Assembly (NCBI GenBank): GCA_910578085.1 | Contig: CAJTPM010000003.1 | Span: forward strand, 62,001 to 126,000 | Reading direction: 5' to 3' | DNA: 64,000 nt | Source of the DNA: an uncultured Lachnospiraceae bacterium | GTDB lineage: Bacteria; Bacillota; Clostridia; Lachnospirales; Lachnospiraceae | Part shown: positions 52,160 to 61,435 of the stretch, in pieces | Layout of the letters: every line of letters starts with the position of its first letter | Position numbering within the stretch: position 1 is the first letter of the stretch | Notes under the pieces: model-generated | Databases searched by the model: none | Told to the model about the DNA's origin: nothing | The model's input: only the letters and a program-made list of their open reading frames with translations | Made by a program: the position numbers and the translations under genes

Positions 52160-52876
52160 ATGATGGAAGAGAAGAATAAGAATATACCGGAACATGTTGC
52201 GATTATATTGGACGGAAACGGCAGATGGGCAAAAAAGCGTGGCATGCCGAGAAATTACGGCCATGTTCAGGGCGCTAAAAATGTGGAAGTAATTTGCCGT
52301 GCCGCCTGGGATATGGGAATCAAATATCTGACGGTGTATGCTTTTTCCACGGAAAACTGGAACAGGCCAAAGGAAGAAGTGGATGCGCTGATGAAGCTTC
52401 TTAATCAGTATATGAAAAACTGCCAGAGAACCGCAAAAAAGAATAATATGAAAGTACGCGTGATCGGAGATAAGAGCGGTTTAAGCGAGGCGATTCAGCG
52501 TGACATTGCGGCACTGGAGAAAGCAACAGAAGATTATGACGGTCTGAATTTTACGATCGCTTTGAACTATGGTGGCAGAGATGAATTGACCAGAATGGTC
52601 AGAAAAATTGCGGCATTAGTGAAAGACGGAGAAATAGCTCCGGAAGATATTACGGAAAATATGATTGAGGAGTCCCTTGATACAGCAGGTCTGCCGGATC
52701 CGGATCTCATGATCCGCACTTCTTATGAGCTGCGCATCAGTAATTATCTGCTGTGGCAGTTAGCCTATGCTGAATTTTATTTTACGGAAGTACCCTGGCC
52801 GGATTTTGATGAGAAGGAGCTGCAGAAGGCGGTGGAAGAGTACGGACAGAGGGAGAGAAGGTTCGGGAAGGTTTAG
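52160..52876 (+). CDS. uppS: Undecaprenyl diphosphate synthase
   Basis: Makes the C55 lipid carrier for wall synthesis. 238 residues from ATG 52160 (ATG 52163 adjacent); an upstream in-frame start at 52049 would add a stretch absent from the family. Motifs: VAIILDGNGRWAKKRG with catalytic Asp, and SNYLLWQLAYAEFYFT. Confidence 0.95.
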   Translation: MMEEKNKNIPEHVAIILDGNGRWAKKRGMPRNYGHVQGAKNVEVICRAAWDMGIKYLTVYAFSTENWNRPKEEVDALMKLLNQYMKNCQRTAKKNNMKVRVIGDKSGLSEAIQRDIAALEKATEDYDGLNFTIALNYGGRDELTRMVRKIAALVKDGEIAPEDITENMIEESLDTAGLPDPDLMIRTSYELRISNYLLWQLAYAEFYFTEVPWPDFDEKELQKAVEEYGQRERRFGKV

Positions 52877-52894
52877 AAAGGCAGGGAAAGTCGG

Positions 52895-53806
52895 ATGTTT
52901 TGGATCAGACTCAGAAGCAGTATTATTTTGGTTATTCTGGCATTGATCACACTGCTTGCAGGGGGAAAGATTCTGCTGGCAATGATGATCTTTCTGTCCG
53001 TTATCGCTTATCGGGAGCTGGCCGGTGCAACCGGCGTCGGAAGGCAGGAAAAGAGAGAGGGACTGACGGAGGCAACACTGGAAAAGCGGGAGATAAACGG
53101 GTTGGAGATAGTGGGTATTGCAGGAATCATTTTCTACTATCTGCTGCTGGAAATCAATATGGAAACGGGTCTTTTGTCCGTACAGACCGGAATTTTGCTG
53201 ATGATCATTTTTGCTTTCATGGGAGGGATGTTTGTCTATGTGTTCGGATTCCCGAAATTTCAGGCATCTCAGGTGATAGCGGCGTTTTTCAGCTTTTTTT
53301 ATGGACCGGTATGCCTGTCTTTTATTTATCTGACAAGGGAACTGGGACGGGATGCATCAGGGAGCGGTAAGGCCATAGGGGTATTTATCGTATGGCTGAT
53401 TCTGATTTCTTCCTGGGGATGCGATACCTGTGCCTACTGTGTGGGAATGCTGCTCGGGAAGCATAAAATGTCTCCGATCCTGAGTCCGAAAAAGTCCGTG
53501 GAAGGAGCTGCAGGCGGTGTTTTGGGTGCAGCGGCATTGGGGGCATTGTACGGTGTGGCTATTCAGGAAAAAATTGCGGATGAGAGAGTTATTGTGTTTT
53601 TTGCTGTGATCTGTGGGGTGGGGGCATTGATTTCCATGGTGGGAGACCTGGCCGCTTCTGCAATCAAACGGAATGCCCAGATAAAGGATTATGGGAAGCT
53701 GATTCCAGGGCACGGTGGTGTGATGGATCGGTTTGACAGTGTGATTTTTACGGCGCCTGTGATTTATTTTATGGCAGTTTTTCTATTGACGGAAACTTCC
53801 CTTTAA
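52895..53806 (+). CDS. cdsA: Phosphatidate cytidylyltransferase
   Basis: Makes CDP-diacylglycerol for phospholipid synthesis. 303 residues with about eight membrane helices. The signature GDLAASAIKRNAQIKDYGKL and PGHGGVMDRFDS is complete. A short charged insert at about 50-70 is unusual. Follows uppS by 18 bases. Confidence 0.95.
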   Translation: MFWIRLRSSIILVILALITLLAGGKILLAMMIFLSVIAYRELAGATGVGRQEKREGLTEATLEKREINGLEIVGIAGIIFYYLLLEINMETGLLSVQTGILLMIIFAFMGGMFVYVFGFPKFQASQVIAAFFSFFYGPVCLSFIYLTRELGRDASGSGKAIGVFIVWLILISSWGCDTCAYCVGMLLGKHKMSPILSPKKSVEGAAGGVLGAAALGALYGVAIQEKIADERVIVFFAVICGVGALISMVGDLAASAIKRNAQIKDYGKLIPGHGGVMDRFDSVIFTAPVIYFMAVFLLTETSL

Positions 53807-53910
53807 CAGGGGAAGCACTTTTACATGCAGGAACAGGTCTGTTCTGATGATATGGCTCCTGTTTCGCGTATAAATGATATACAAAAGAGCAGGAGGCTTC
53901 TGGTACAGAG

Positions 53911-55074
53911 ATGGTTAATGGCATGAAAAAGATTGGAATAATGGGTTCTACCGGTTCGATCGGAACACAGACACTGGAAATTGTGAGGAAATATCCGGAC
54001 AGACTGCAGGTGACTGCCCTTGCAGCGGGAAGTAATGTAAAGCTTCTGGAGGAGCAGGTGCGGGAATTTGAGCCCAGACTTGCGGTAATGTGGACTGCAA
54101 AAGCAGCAGAGGATTTAAGGGATAGAATTTCCGATCTGAACACGGCAGTGATCTGTGGGATGGATGGGCTTCTCCAGATGGCGGCCTTGCCGGAAATGGA
54201 TATTCTGGTGACAGCCATTGTCGGAATGATCGGTATTTTGCCGACCATCGAGGCGATCAGGGCGCACAAGGATATTGCCCTTGCCAATAAGGAAACTCTT
54301 GTGACGGCAGGACATATTATTATGCCTTTAGCGAAAGAGATGGGGGTTTCGATCCTGCCGGTAGACAGCGAACACAGTGCGATCTTTCAATCCATGCAGG
54401 GGGAAAAGAAAAGTCAGGTGAGCAAAATACTGCTGACCGCATCAGGAGGACCTTTCCGGGGAAAAACAAGAAAGGATCTGGAGCAGATGAAGGCGGAGGA
54501 CGCCTTGAAACATCCCAACTGGTCCATGGGGAAAAAAGTGACTATCGATTCTTCCACACTTGTGAATAAGGGATTGGAAGTAATGGAGGCGAGATGGCTT
54601 TTTGGTGTGGGGCTTGAAAAGATACAGGTGATGATCCATCCGGAGAGTATAGTGCATTCCGCGGTGGAATATCAGGACGGGGCAGTGATCGGCCAGCTGG
54701 GCGTGCCGGATATGAAACTGCCAATTCAGTATGCATTGCTTTATCCGGACAGATTTGAGGTGCCTGGCAGCAGGCCGCTCGATCTGTTTTCAATAGGGAG
54801 GCTTACTTTTGAAAAACCGGATATGGAAACTTTTACAGGATTAAAACTGGCCTTTGAAGCGGCAAAAACAGGTGGTACAATGCCTGCGGTATTTAATGCG
54901 GCAAACGAGAAGGCAGTCGCTCTGTTTCTGGAAAATCGAATTCGCTTTCTGCAGATCGCGGAAGTGATTGAGATGGCTATGGAGCGACATCGGGTGATGG
55001 AAGAGCCGACGGTGGAACAGATTCTGGAGGCGGAGGCTGAAGCGCATGAATCCGTATCGAAATGCATAGGATGA
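53911..55074 (+). CDS. dxr: 1-deoxy-D-xylulose 5-phosphate reductoisomerase
   Basis: Second enzyme of the MEP isoprenoid pathway. 387 residues with NADPH loop IMGSTGSIGTQTLEIV, ANKETLVTAG and the metal/substrate motif DSEHSAIFQS. ATG 53911 follows AGGAGG at a long distance; ATG 53923 (MKKIGIMGS) is a possible shorter start. Confidence 0.96.
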   Translation: MVNGMKKIGIMGSTGSIGTQTLEIVRKYPDRLQVTALAAGSNVKLLEEQVREFEPRLAVMWTAKAAEDLRDRISDLNTAVICGMDGLLQMAALPEMDILVTAIVGMIGILPTIEAIRAHKDIALANKETLVTAGHIIMPLAKEMGVSILPVDSEHSAIFQSMQGEKKSQVSKILLTASGGPFRGKTRKDLEQMKAEDALKHPNWSMGKKVTIDSSTLVNKGLEVMEARWLFGVGLEKIQVMIHPESIVHSAVEYQDGAVIGQLGVPDMKLPIQYALLYPDRFEVPGSRPLDLFSIGRLTFEKPDMETFTGLKLAFEAAKTGGTMPAVFNAANEKAVALFLENRIRFLQIAEVIEMAMERHRVMEEPTVEQILEAEAEAHESVSKCIG

Positions 55075-55166
55075 TATCAGAGGGCAGGGTATCCGTGATA
55101 ACGGGTGTTATGTATGAGTTATCAGGACGGCTGCCGTAAAATAGGACAGAAAGACAGGAATTATCA

Positions 55167-56303
55167 GTGACAATTATTTTATTCGTTATCATATTCGGCA
55201 TAATTGTATTATCCCACGAGTTTGGGCACTTTATTGTAGGGAGAAAGAACGGTATTCATGTGGTGGAGTTTGCGGTCGGCATGGGCCCCACATTGTTTCA
55301 TATCCACAGAGGCGGCACAAAATATTCGATCAAACTGTTTCCTTTTGGCGGTGCCTGCATGTTTGAGGGGGAGGAAGGTGGAGACCTTTTGGAAAGTGAA
55401 GCGGAACAGCCCTCAGATGAAAGACAGGGGGGAGTATGCAGAGAAATACGGACTGACAGGGAAAAAATATTACCGGGGCAAAGAGATGTGGGAGGATCCT
55501 TTTTGAAGGCTTCTGTCTGGAGCAGGATTGCCACGATTTTTGCAGGGCCTTTTGTCAATCTGCTTCTGGGTTTTCTTATTGCGTTGATTCTGGTAGCCTA
55601 TCGCGGGACGGATCTGCCGGTGATCCAGATGGTTTCCGAAGGGTCTGCAGCACAGGAAGCGGGTCTGATGGCCGGAGATGTCATTACCCGAATGAACGGA
55701 GAAAGTATTCACGTGTATCGGGAAGTACGACTGAATTCCATGTTGAACAGTGACGGAAAAGATTTTTCCATTTCGTATGTGCGGGATGGGAAGGAGTATT
55801 CTGTGGTGCTGACGCCCAGATACAGTGATGAGGATGACCGTTATTATATCGGCCTGATGGGCATTGGAGAATATGCGCCATGCAGGGGTTTTTCTGTTAT
55901 TAAATATGGTTTTTATGAATCACAGTTTGTTGTCAAAAATACAATTAAAAGTTTACAGATGCTGGTTACCGGGAAGCTGGGGAAAGACGATGTGTCAGGA
56001 CCTGTGGGTGTGGCCAGTTATGTGGGAGAGACTTATGAGACTGCAAAGGAATATGGATTTATCACGGTGCTCATGAGTATGCTGGAACTGATAGTGATCT
56101 TATCCATCAATATCGGCATTATGAATCTGCTGCCGCTGCCGGCGCTTGACGGGGGCAGACTTGTCTTTCTGTTTGTGGAAGTGATCAGGGGGAAACCGGT
56201 ACCGCCTGAGAAAGAAGGATTTGTGCATATGGCGGGACTGATTCTGTTTTTCCTGCTGATGGTATTTGTGATGTACAATGATATTATGAGGATCATCAGG
56301 TAG
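55167..56303 (+). CDS. rseP: Site-2 intramembrane metalloprotease RseP (RasP)
   Basis: Cleaves membrane proteins such as anti-sigma factors. 378 residues. The zinc motif is SHEFGHF (HExxH), the second metal-ligand motif NLLPLPALDGGRL, and a PDZ domain lies between (about 150-240). An insert of about 45 residues near 75-120 is charged. GTG 55167 start. Follows dxr as in Bacillus. Confidence 0.94.
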   Translation: MTIILFVIIFGIIVLSHEFGHFIVGRKNGIHVVEFAVGMGPTLFHIHRGGTKYSIKLFPFGGACMFEGEEGGDLLESEAEQPSDERQGGVCREIRTDREKILPGQRDVGGSFLKASVWSRIATIFAGPFVNLLLGFLIALILVAYRGTDLPVIQMVSEGSAAQEAGLMAGDVITRMNGESIHVYREVRLNSMLNSDGKDFSISYVRDGKEYSVVLTPRYSDEDDRYYIGLMGIGEYAPCRGFSVIKYGFYESQFVVKNTIKSLQMLVTGKLGKDDVSGPVGVASYVGETYETAKEYGFITVLMSMLELIVILSINIGIMNLLPLPALDGGRLVFLFVEVIRGKPVPPEKEGFVHMAGLILFFLLMVFVMYNDIMRIIR

Positions 56304-56325
56304 AGAGGTGTAACAGATTTCTGTT

Positions 56326-56354
56326 TTGGGACAGGATCTGGAAATGCTTACTAT
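56326..56354 (+). promoter_or_regulatory. Possible sigma-A promoter of the diguanylate cyclase gene
   Basis: TTGGGA (56326-56331), 17 bases, TACTAT (56349-56354), 50 bases before the start codon. Confidence 0.4.
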
Positions 56355-56404
56355 TTGAAATACAAAAGAAAAAGGGCGTATGAGCCGCCGGAATAAGGAG
56401 TAGT

Positions 56405-57322
56405 ATGGAAAAAATACTTATTATTGACGACAGCCGTTTACATGTAATCCAATTAAAAACTATCCTGGAGGATGACTATGCGGTAACCATCGCATACACA
56501 GCGGAGGAGGGGCTTCATCTTGTCAAGGAGGAGAATTTTTCTCTGATCCTGTTAGATGTGATCATGCCGGAGATGGATGGCTTTACCCTGTTAAAGAAAC
56601 TGCAGGAGGAAATTATCACACGGAACATACCGGTTATTTTGATTACGAGTCTTTCCTCTGTGGAGGATGAGCAGCACGGACTGACACTGGGGGCAGTGGA
56701 CTATATCACGAAACCATTCCATCCGTTGATTGTAAAGGCCAGAGTTAATACACATATCAAGCTGTATAATTACCGAAGGCAGGTGGAGTATCAGTCAAGG
56801 ATCGATCAGCTGACCGGGGTTGCGAACAGAAGGCAGCATGATTATTACAGTGAGATCAAATGGAATGAAGCGGCACGTCTTCAGGTTCCATTCTCTATCT
56901 GCATGTTTGACATTGATCATTTTAAGATGTTTAACGATACTTTCGGACACCCTGCGGGTGATAAGGTTATCACGGCTGTGGCGAAAACGGCATCTTCCCT
57001 TTTGCAGCGCAGTACGGATTTTTTTGCCCGATACGGAGGAGAGGAATTTGTGGCATTCATGCTGGGGGATGATCCTGAAGCGGCATTTAACCATCTGGTA
57101 AAGATTCGGAAGGCAATAGAAGATCTGCATATAAAGCATTCGGAGAACGTGTCTGAGTGGGTCACAGTCAGCATCGGAGGGATTACCATTATTCCTGAGG
57201 CAGGAAAATCTTATGAGTTCTATCTGAAAATTGCGGACAGTATGCTGTATGATGCGAAAAATTCCGGAAGGAACAGGGTGGTCTGGACTGACAGAGGAAA
57301 CAGGATATTACAGGAAGAATAA
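56405..57322 (+). CDS. Response regulator diguanylate cyclase (REC-GGDEF)
   Basis: 305 residues. Receiver domain with D8/D9 and phosphoacceptor D51 in LLDVIMPEMDG; GGDEF domain with ARYGGEEFVAF, so catalytically competent, and a product-inhibition I-site RSTD exactly five residues ahead. It would make cyclic-di-GMP in response to an unknown histidine kinase, linking to the PilZ protein in the flagellar operon. PleD/WspR-like with a single REC. Confidence 0.93.
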   Translation: MEKILIIDDSRLHVIQLKTILEDDYAVTIAYTAEEGLHLVKEENFSLILLDVIMPEMDGFTLLKKLQEEIITRNIPVILITSLSSVEDEQHGLTLGAVDYITKPFHPLIVKARVNTHIKLYNYRRQVEYQSRIDQLTGVANRRQHDYYSEIKWNEAARLQVPFSICMFDIDHFKMFNDTFGHPAGDKVITAVAKTASSLLQRSTDFFARYGGEEFVAFMLGDDPEAAFNHLVKIRKAIEDLHIKHSENVSEWVTVSIGGITIIPEAGKSYEFYLKIADSMLYDAKNSGRNRVVWTDRGNRILQEE

Positions 57323-57373
57323 TGGGTTTTCAGAATTTGAGATAAAAGGATGTGGTGAAAGACGGGAAAGCAA

Positions 57374-57407
57374 ACGGGACAGTGGATAGATACTGTCCCG
57401 TTTTTTT
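57374..57407. terminator. Terminator between convergent genes
   Basis: ACGGGACAGT (57374-57383) pairs perfectly with ACTGTCCCGT (57392-57401), then T7 to 57407. It serves the diguanylate cyclase gene; the stem may also act for the lysozyme gene on the other strand. Confidence 0.9.
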
Positions 57408-57428
57408 ACACTGTGCAGTTCTGCGGTT

Positions 57429-59195
57429 TTATTGTGCCGCTGCGGGTGCAGCAGGCGGCGTTACAAGAGTGGCGATACCGTTGGCATCACAGCTATACAC
57501 AGCGTCACCGATAGCGAAGGGGGCATTTGCGACCACTCTGCCGTTTGCATCGAAGCATCTGGGTACACCACCGATCACAGCAACTTCATTGACCAGCCTG
57601 TGTCCGTCCGTCTCGGAAGTGCCGTATACGCCGTCAGCCTGGGGGATCAGCCCTTTTACCATGGAGCCGTCGGCAGGGGAGAAGTAGAAGGTGGTACCAT
57701 CAATATTCTGCCAGCCGACCATCATTTTACCATTCTGATCAAAGAGATAGAGCTGCCCGTCAATATTCTGAAGACCTGTCACCATGCGGCCGTCCACTGT
57801 GTTAAAGTAATAGCGGTTTGTCATATCGCCGATGAAGCCTGTCTGCTGCATTCCCGTGTTGGGATCGAAGTAGAAGGTGGCGTCGCCGATTTTTACCATA
57901 CCGATCTGCATCAATCCGTTTTCATTAAAATAGTAATTGGCATTTTCAATATTCTGCCAGCCTGTCACCATATGGCCGTCTACGGGCGTCAGATAGTAGC
58001 GGTTGGCGATATCGCCGAGCCATCCCTTTACCATGGCCCCGTCAGCGGGATTATAGTAGAACCTGAGGCCGTTTACCTCCTGCCAGTCGGTCAGCATGCT
58101 GCCGGCGGTATTGAACAGATAGTCTTTGCCTTCAATGGTCAGAGCACCTTTTACGAGATGTCCGTCCGCAGGGTACAGGTAGTGTCTGCCGGTCTCATCA
58201 TTGAACCATCCGGTTACCATGCGGCAGCCGTTGTTTGCATCGTAGTAATACTGGTTGTCGGCAACCGTGATCCAGCCACCATGAATGCGTCCGGCTTCAT
58301 CGAAATAGAAGCGGTCTTCCCCAAGCTGATTCTGTCCCACAAGGGCATGTCCGTCATCGGCCAGGTAATATGTGCCGGATTCATCGGTAAACCATCCGGT
58401 GTTCATGCGGCCCGTGGCATCCATATGATAACGAGCGTTATTATAATCCACCCAGCCGAACTGGATGCGGTAATCATTGTAGAAATATGTACCTTCGCCG
58501 CGCTGGGCAAATCCTACGGGAATGATCAGGTTATGATAATCTTTGTACATATAATCGATATCCACATGGCCTGCCACGCCTGCCACGGAGCCGGTCTGGG
58601 AAGCCTGCCAGATGGCGTGTCCCGGAATATCACAGGAGTCGCCGTACTGTGCGATCCAGATATCGTAGCGAAGTCCCGGCGCAAAATGTTTGCGATAGAA
58701 ATTGGTGCCGGTATAGACAATGGGATGATAGCCTGCGGAGGCGATCACATCGCAGAAGGCGTTAGCCATAGCCGTTACCGTAGCCGGATCCAGTTTTTTG
58801 TAGACGGAGTCCTCCACATCGAAGGCCACGGGAAAATTGATGTGGTATCCTTCGATCCACTGTAATACCAGGTTGGCCTCATTGACGGCGGCTTCCACGC
58901 TGTTTGCATAGGAATAGATATAAACGCCGGTTCGAAGTCCTGCGGCCTGAGCGCCTGCCACATTGGCGGCAAAAGCGGGATCAACGCCGCTCTTTGTGCT
59001 GCCGACTTTAATAAAGGTGTAGGAAACGCCGGAGGAGGGGACTGCGCCCCAGTTGATGGCTCCCTGATATTTGGAAACGTCGATGCCGAGAGCGGCTGCG
59101 TTTGCCGGAATAGCTGATGACAGCGAAATAACGGCGGCTAACATCAATGAAACCATTGTTTTCAGTAGACAGTGTGATTTTTTCTTTCTTGTCAT
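57429..59195 (-). CDS. Secreted GH25 lysozyme with cell-wall/choline-binding repeats
   Basis: 588 residues. Signal peptide at 1-33 (basic start, hydrophobic core, ANA cleavage site). The GH25 domain (about 36-230) has GIDVSKYQG and FPVAFDVEDS with catalytic D126/E128; it hydrolyses the MurNAc-GlcNAc bond. The rest holds about 13 repeats of roughly 20 residues of the G-W-x-x-x-x-G-x-x-Y-Y-F type (CW_binding). ATG 59195 is set by AAGGAGAT just in front; 60 extra upstream in-frame residues are not family-like. Confidence 0.92.
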   Translation of the reverse strand: MTRKKKSHCLLKTMVSLMLAAVISLSSAIPANAAALGIDVSKYQGAINWGAVPSSGVSYTFIKVGSTKSGVDPAFAANVAGAQAAGLRTGVYIYSYANSVEAAVNEANLVLQWIEGYHINFPVAFDVEDSVYKKLDPATVTAMANAFCDVIASAGYHPIVYTGTNFYRKHFAPGLRYDIWIAQYGDSCDIPGHAIWQASQTGSVAGVAGHVDIDYMYKDYHNLIIPVGFAQRGEGTYFYNDYRIQFGWVDYNNARYHMDATGRMNTGWFTDESGTYYLADDGHALVGQNQLGEDRFYFDEAGRIHGGWITVADNQYYYDANNGCRMVTGWFNDETGRHYLYPADGHLVKGALTIEGKDYLFNTAGSMLTDWQEVNGLRFYYNPADGAMVKGWLGDIANRYYLTPVDGHMVTGWQNIENANYYFNENGLMQIGMVKIGDATFYFDPNTGMQQTGFIGDMTNRYYFNTVDGRMVTGLQNIDGQLYLFDQNGKMMVGWQNIDGTTFYFSPADGSMVKGLIPQADGVYGTSETDGHRLVNEVAVIGGVPRCFDANGRVVANAPFAIGDAVYSCDANGIATLVTPPAAPAAAQ

Positions 59196-59404
59196 ATAAG
59201 ATCTCCTTGGTGTATAAATTGATAAACTTGTGTACTTGTGTGCCGCCCTCTCATCCGGGAGCCGGCAACAGCGCCTGATACTATTTTGAAGTGCGTTTGT
59301 ATCGGGATTGTATCTTTTATGCCACAGGTTAAAGTGTAACATATTCTTTTCTTTGGGGCAAGGGGGCGGGTGCATGTCTCACAATAAACGTATAAATGTG
59401 TTTG

Positions 59405-59912
59405 GAGGTGAAGGGAAAAGTTAAATTCCACTTGAATTATTGTGGAAATTACCCTTACAGTTTGCTTTAATAGACATATCCGGCTTTGCCTTCGTGAAAG
59501 GCTGGTGACCGATATGTCGAATACTAATATGAAAAACTGGAAGCCTTTGGGATCCGCCAGATTCAAAAACAAAACATTATTCTGAAACCTTATTTATTGA
59601 AGGCGCACAACGAATAACGGAAGCTACAGTAAAGATAAAAAGCAACAGGCATTGCCGGATATTCCAACTACATAATTTTATTCCCCAAGTGGACTTCAGT
59701 CCTACACCCACTAAATGTTCGCCTGTCGCCCGCTTTTTTTGTATGCCGGAAAATAGTATCCTCAAAACATAATAAATGCCTGCTGCATATCTATTGTAAC
59801 AGCAAATTCTCTTTTTGGCACCATTTTTATAAAAAAGACCGCTTTCTGTAAGGGTAAAATCTACTCCCACTGAAAGCGGTTTGGAAGTGGAATTTAACTT
59901 TTCACTTCACCT
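59405..59912. mobile_element. Inverted-repeat element of about 0.5 kb (MITE-like) with target duplication
   Basis: The ends are inverted copies: AGGTGAAGGGAAAAGTTAAA (59406 onward) against AGGTGAAGTGAAAAGTTAAA on the other strand (ending 59911), both continuing into TTCCACTT, with ACCCTTACAG further inside on each side. AAATGTGTTTG flanks it at 59394-59404 and 59913-59923. There is no convincing transposase gene. It takes up most of the 820-base gap between the lysozyme and MBOAT genes, which otherwise contains the MBOAT promoter. Confidence 0.7.
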
Positions 59913-59947
59913 AAATGTGTTTGAACTAGGTATGGGGTGTCAATGGA

Positions 59948-59976
59948 TTGACAACATTTTTTCTGTTTGATACAAT
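59948..59976 (+). promoter_or_regulatory. Sigma-A promoter of the MBOAT-SGNH pair
   Basis: TTGACA (59948-59953), 17 bases, TACAAT (59971-59976), 24 bases after the element's right target copy. Confidence 0.7.
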
Positions 59977-60017
59977 GTTTCATGTTGCTTGCGGTTAAGC
60001 CTGTCAGAGGTAATGTG

Positions 60018-61406
60018 ATGTCACTGATTTCATTTCCTTATATTATTTTTTTACCAATGGTAGTACTGATCAATTTTTTGCTTCCTCGTCAGAAGAGGTA
60101 TATCTGGCTATTTTTGGCGGGCTATTTTTTCTATCTTTCCAATGATATACGGTATGCTGTCGGTTTGCTTTTCTGTACTGTAACGACTTATGTTGCAGGA
60201 CTGTTGGCGGAAAGTGGGAAGGAAGTCAGAAAAAAAGCAATTCTTGTATTGTGCATTTTTCTTAATATTCTTGTATTGTTTCTTTTCAGAAACTTCTCAG
60301 CCCGGCTGGGTTTTGTGCCTGTAGGATTCTCTTTTTATATGATTCAATCTTTAGGATATTTGATCGACGTATACAGAAGACGGATCCCCGCAGAGAAAAA
60401 CCCTGTGAGATACGCTGTGTTTGTGTCCTTTTTTCCAATAATTCTGTCCGGACCTATTCAGCGGGGAACGGGTTTGCTGCAGCAATTAAGAGAAGGCAGG
60501 GACTTTGATTATGACAGAGCTCATTCAGGATTGTATTATCTGCTGTGGGGGTACCTGTTGAAACTTGTTATGTCAGACAGACTGGGAGCATTGGTTAGTT
60601 TTGCTTATGACAGATATGAGACGATGCCGGGGGCAGTCATGCTGTGGGCAACGATGCTGTATGCCATACAGCTATACTGTGACTTTGCGGGATACAGTGC
60701 TCTGGCGATTGGTACAGGACGATTGCTTGGGTTTGATTTGCAGGAGAATTTTTTACAGCCGTATTTTGCCGGTTCCATCAAAGAGTTTTGGAATCGCTGG
60801 CATATCAGTCTTTCTACCTGGTTGCGGGATTATATCTATATTCCTCTTGGAGGAAACAAAAAAGGACAGATCAGAAAGTACCTGAATCTGATGGCAACAT
60901 TTCTGGTCAGCGGGTTATGGCATGGTGCAGGATTCAGTTTTCTGATCTGGGGTGGTTTGCATGGCATATATCAGATCATGGGAGATATGTTGTCTTTTTC
61001 AAAGGTTGAAAAAACGAGAGGGTTAATATGTCGTATGGCGGGTAGTTTTGTTACTTTTGTGCTGGTGGATTTCGCCTGGATATTTTTCAGGGCGGATTCG
61101 GCTGAACAGGGTGTTTTTATTGTGCAGAGTATTTTTTCCCGTTTTGGTTTTAAGGAGATGACTTACTATGGTTATTATCTGCTGGGTGGAAGTCGGCTGA
61201 ATCTTTTGCTGTTGCTAATGGGAATAGTAATCGTCTTTTTAGTGGATTTTATTCATGAAAAGAAATTGACTGTGGAAAAATTGGCGGCTAAATTGTCTAT
61301 TGGTGTTCGATGGATATTATATATTGTTTTAACACTTCTTCTTCTGTTTGTGGTTGTTCGTTGTTATGGCCAGGCGGCGTCAACTTTTATTTATGAAAGA
61401 TTTTGA
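60018..61406 (+). CDS. MBOAT family O-acyltransferase (AlgI/DltB-like)
   Basis: 462 residues with about ten membrane helices. The conserved catalytic His lies in SGLWHGAGFSFLIWGGLHG, and QLYCDFAGYSALAIGTGRLL and EFWNRWHISLSTWLRDYIY are MBOAT hallmarks. It probably moves acetyl groups across the membrane to a cell-surface polymer. ATG 60018 follows AGAGG; the frame is open upstream without a proper start. Overlap or near contact with the SGNH gene shows an operon. Confidence 0.92.
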   Translation: MSLISFPYIIFLPMVVLINFLLPRQKRYIWLFLAGYFFYLSNDIRYAVGLLFCTVTTYVAGLLAESGKEVRKKAILVLCIFLNILVLFLFRNFSARLGFVPVGFSFYMIQSLGYLIDVYRRRIPAEKNPVRYAVFVSFFPIILSGPIQRGTGLLQQLREGRDFDYDRAHSGLYYLLWGYLLKLVMSDRLGALVSFAYDRYETMPGAVMLWATMLYAIQLYCDFAGYSALAIGTGRLLGFDLQENFLQPYFAGSIKEFWNRWHISLSTWLRDYIYIPLGGNKKGQIRKYLNLMATFLVSGLWHGAGFSFLIWGGLHGIYQIMGDMLSFSKVEKTRGLICRMAGSFVTFVLVDFAWIFFRADSAEQGVFIVQSIFSRFGFKEMTYYGYYLLGGSRLNLLLLLMGIVIVFLVDFIHEKKLTVEKLAAKLSIGVRWILYIVLTLLLLFVVVRCYGQAASTFIYERF

Positions 61407-61435
61407 AGGAGTGGCGCCTGGATGGGAGGAATAGT

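Noticed and set aside
52900..53370. 156-codon frame within cdsA
   Set aside because: Overlaps the conserved cdsA gene in another frame; no ribosome site.
57432..58865. Long + strand open frame opposite the lysozyme gene
   Set aside because: Mirror of the repeat codons of the GH25 protein; no start site or family resemblance.
59196..59345. Riboswitch (c-di-GMP or c-di-AMP type) upstream of the lysozyme gene
   Set aside because: Short GC-rich pairings are visible on the - strand but none of the conserved riboswitch cores was recognised.
59508..59515. ACCGATAT inside the inverted-repeat element
   Set aside because: No TAAA-like -35 at 15 bases (CCTT there).
59577..59870. 97-codon - strand frame in the inverted-repeat element
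   Set aside because: No recognisable transposase motif and no clear ribosome site; probably non-coding.
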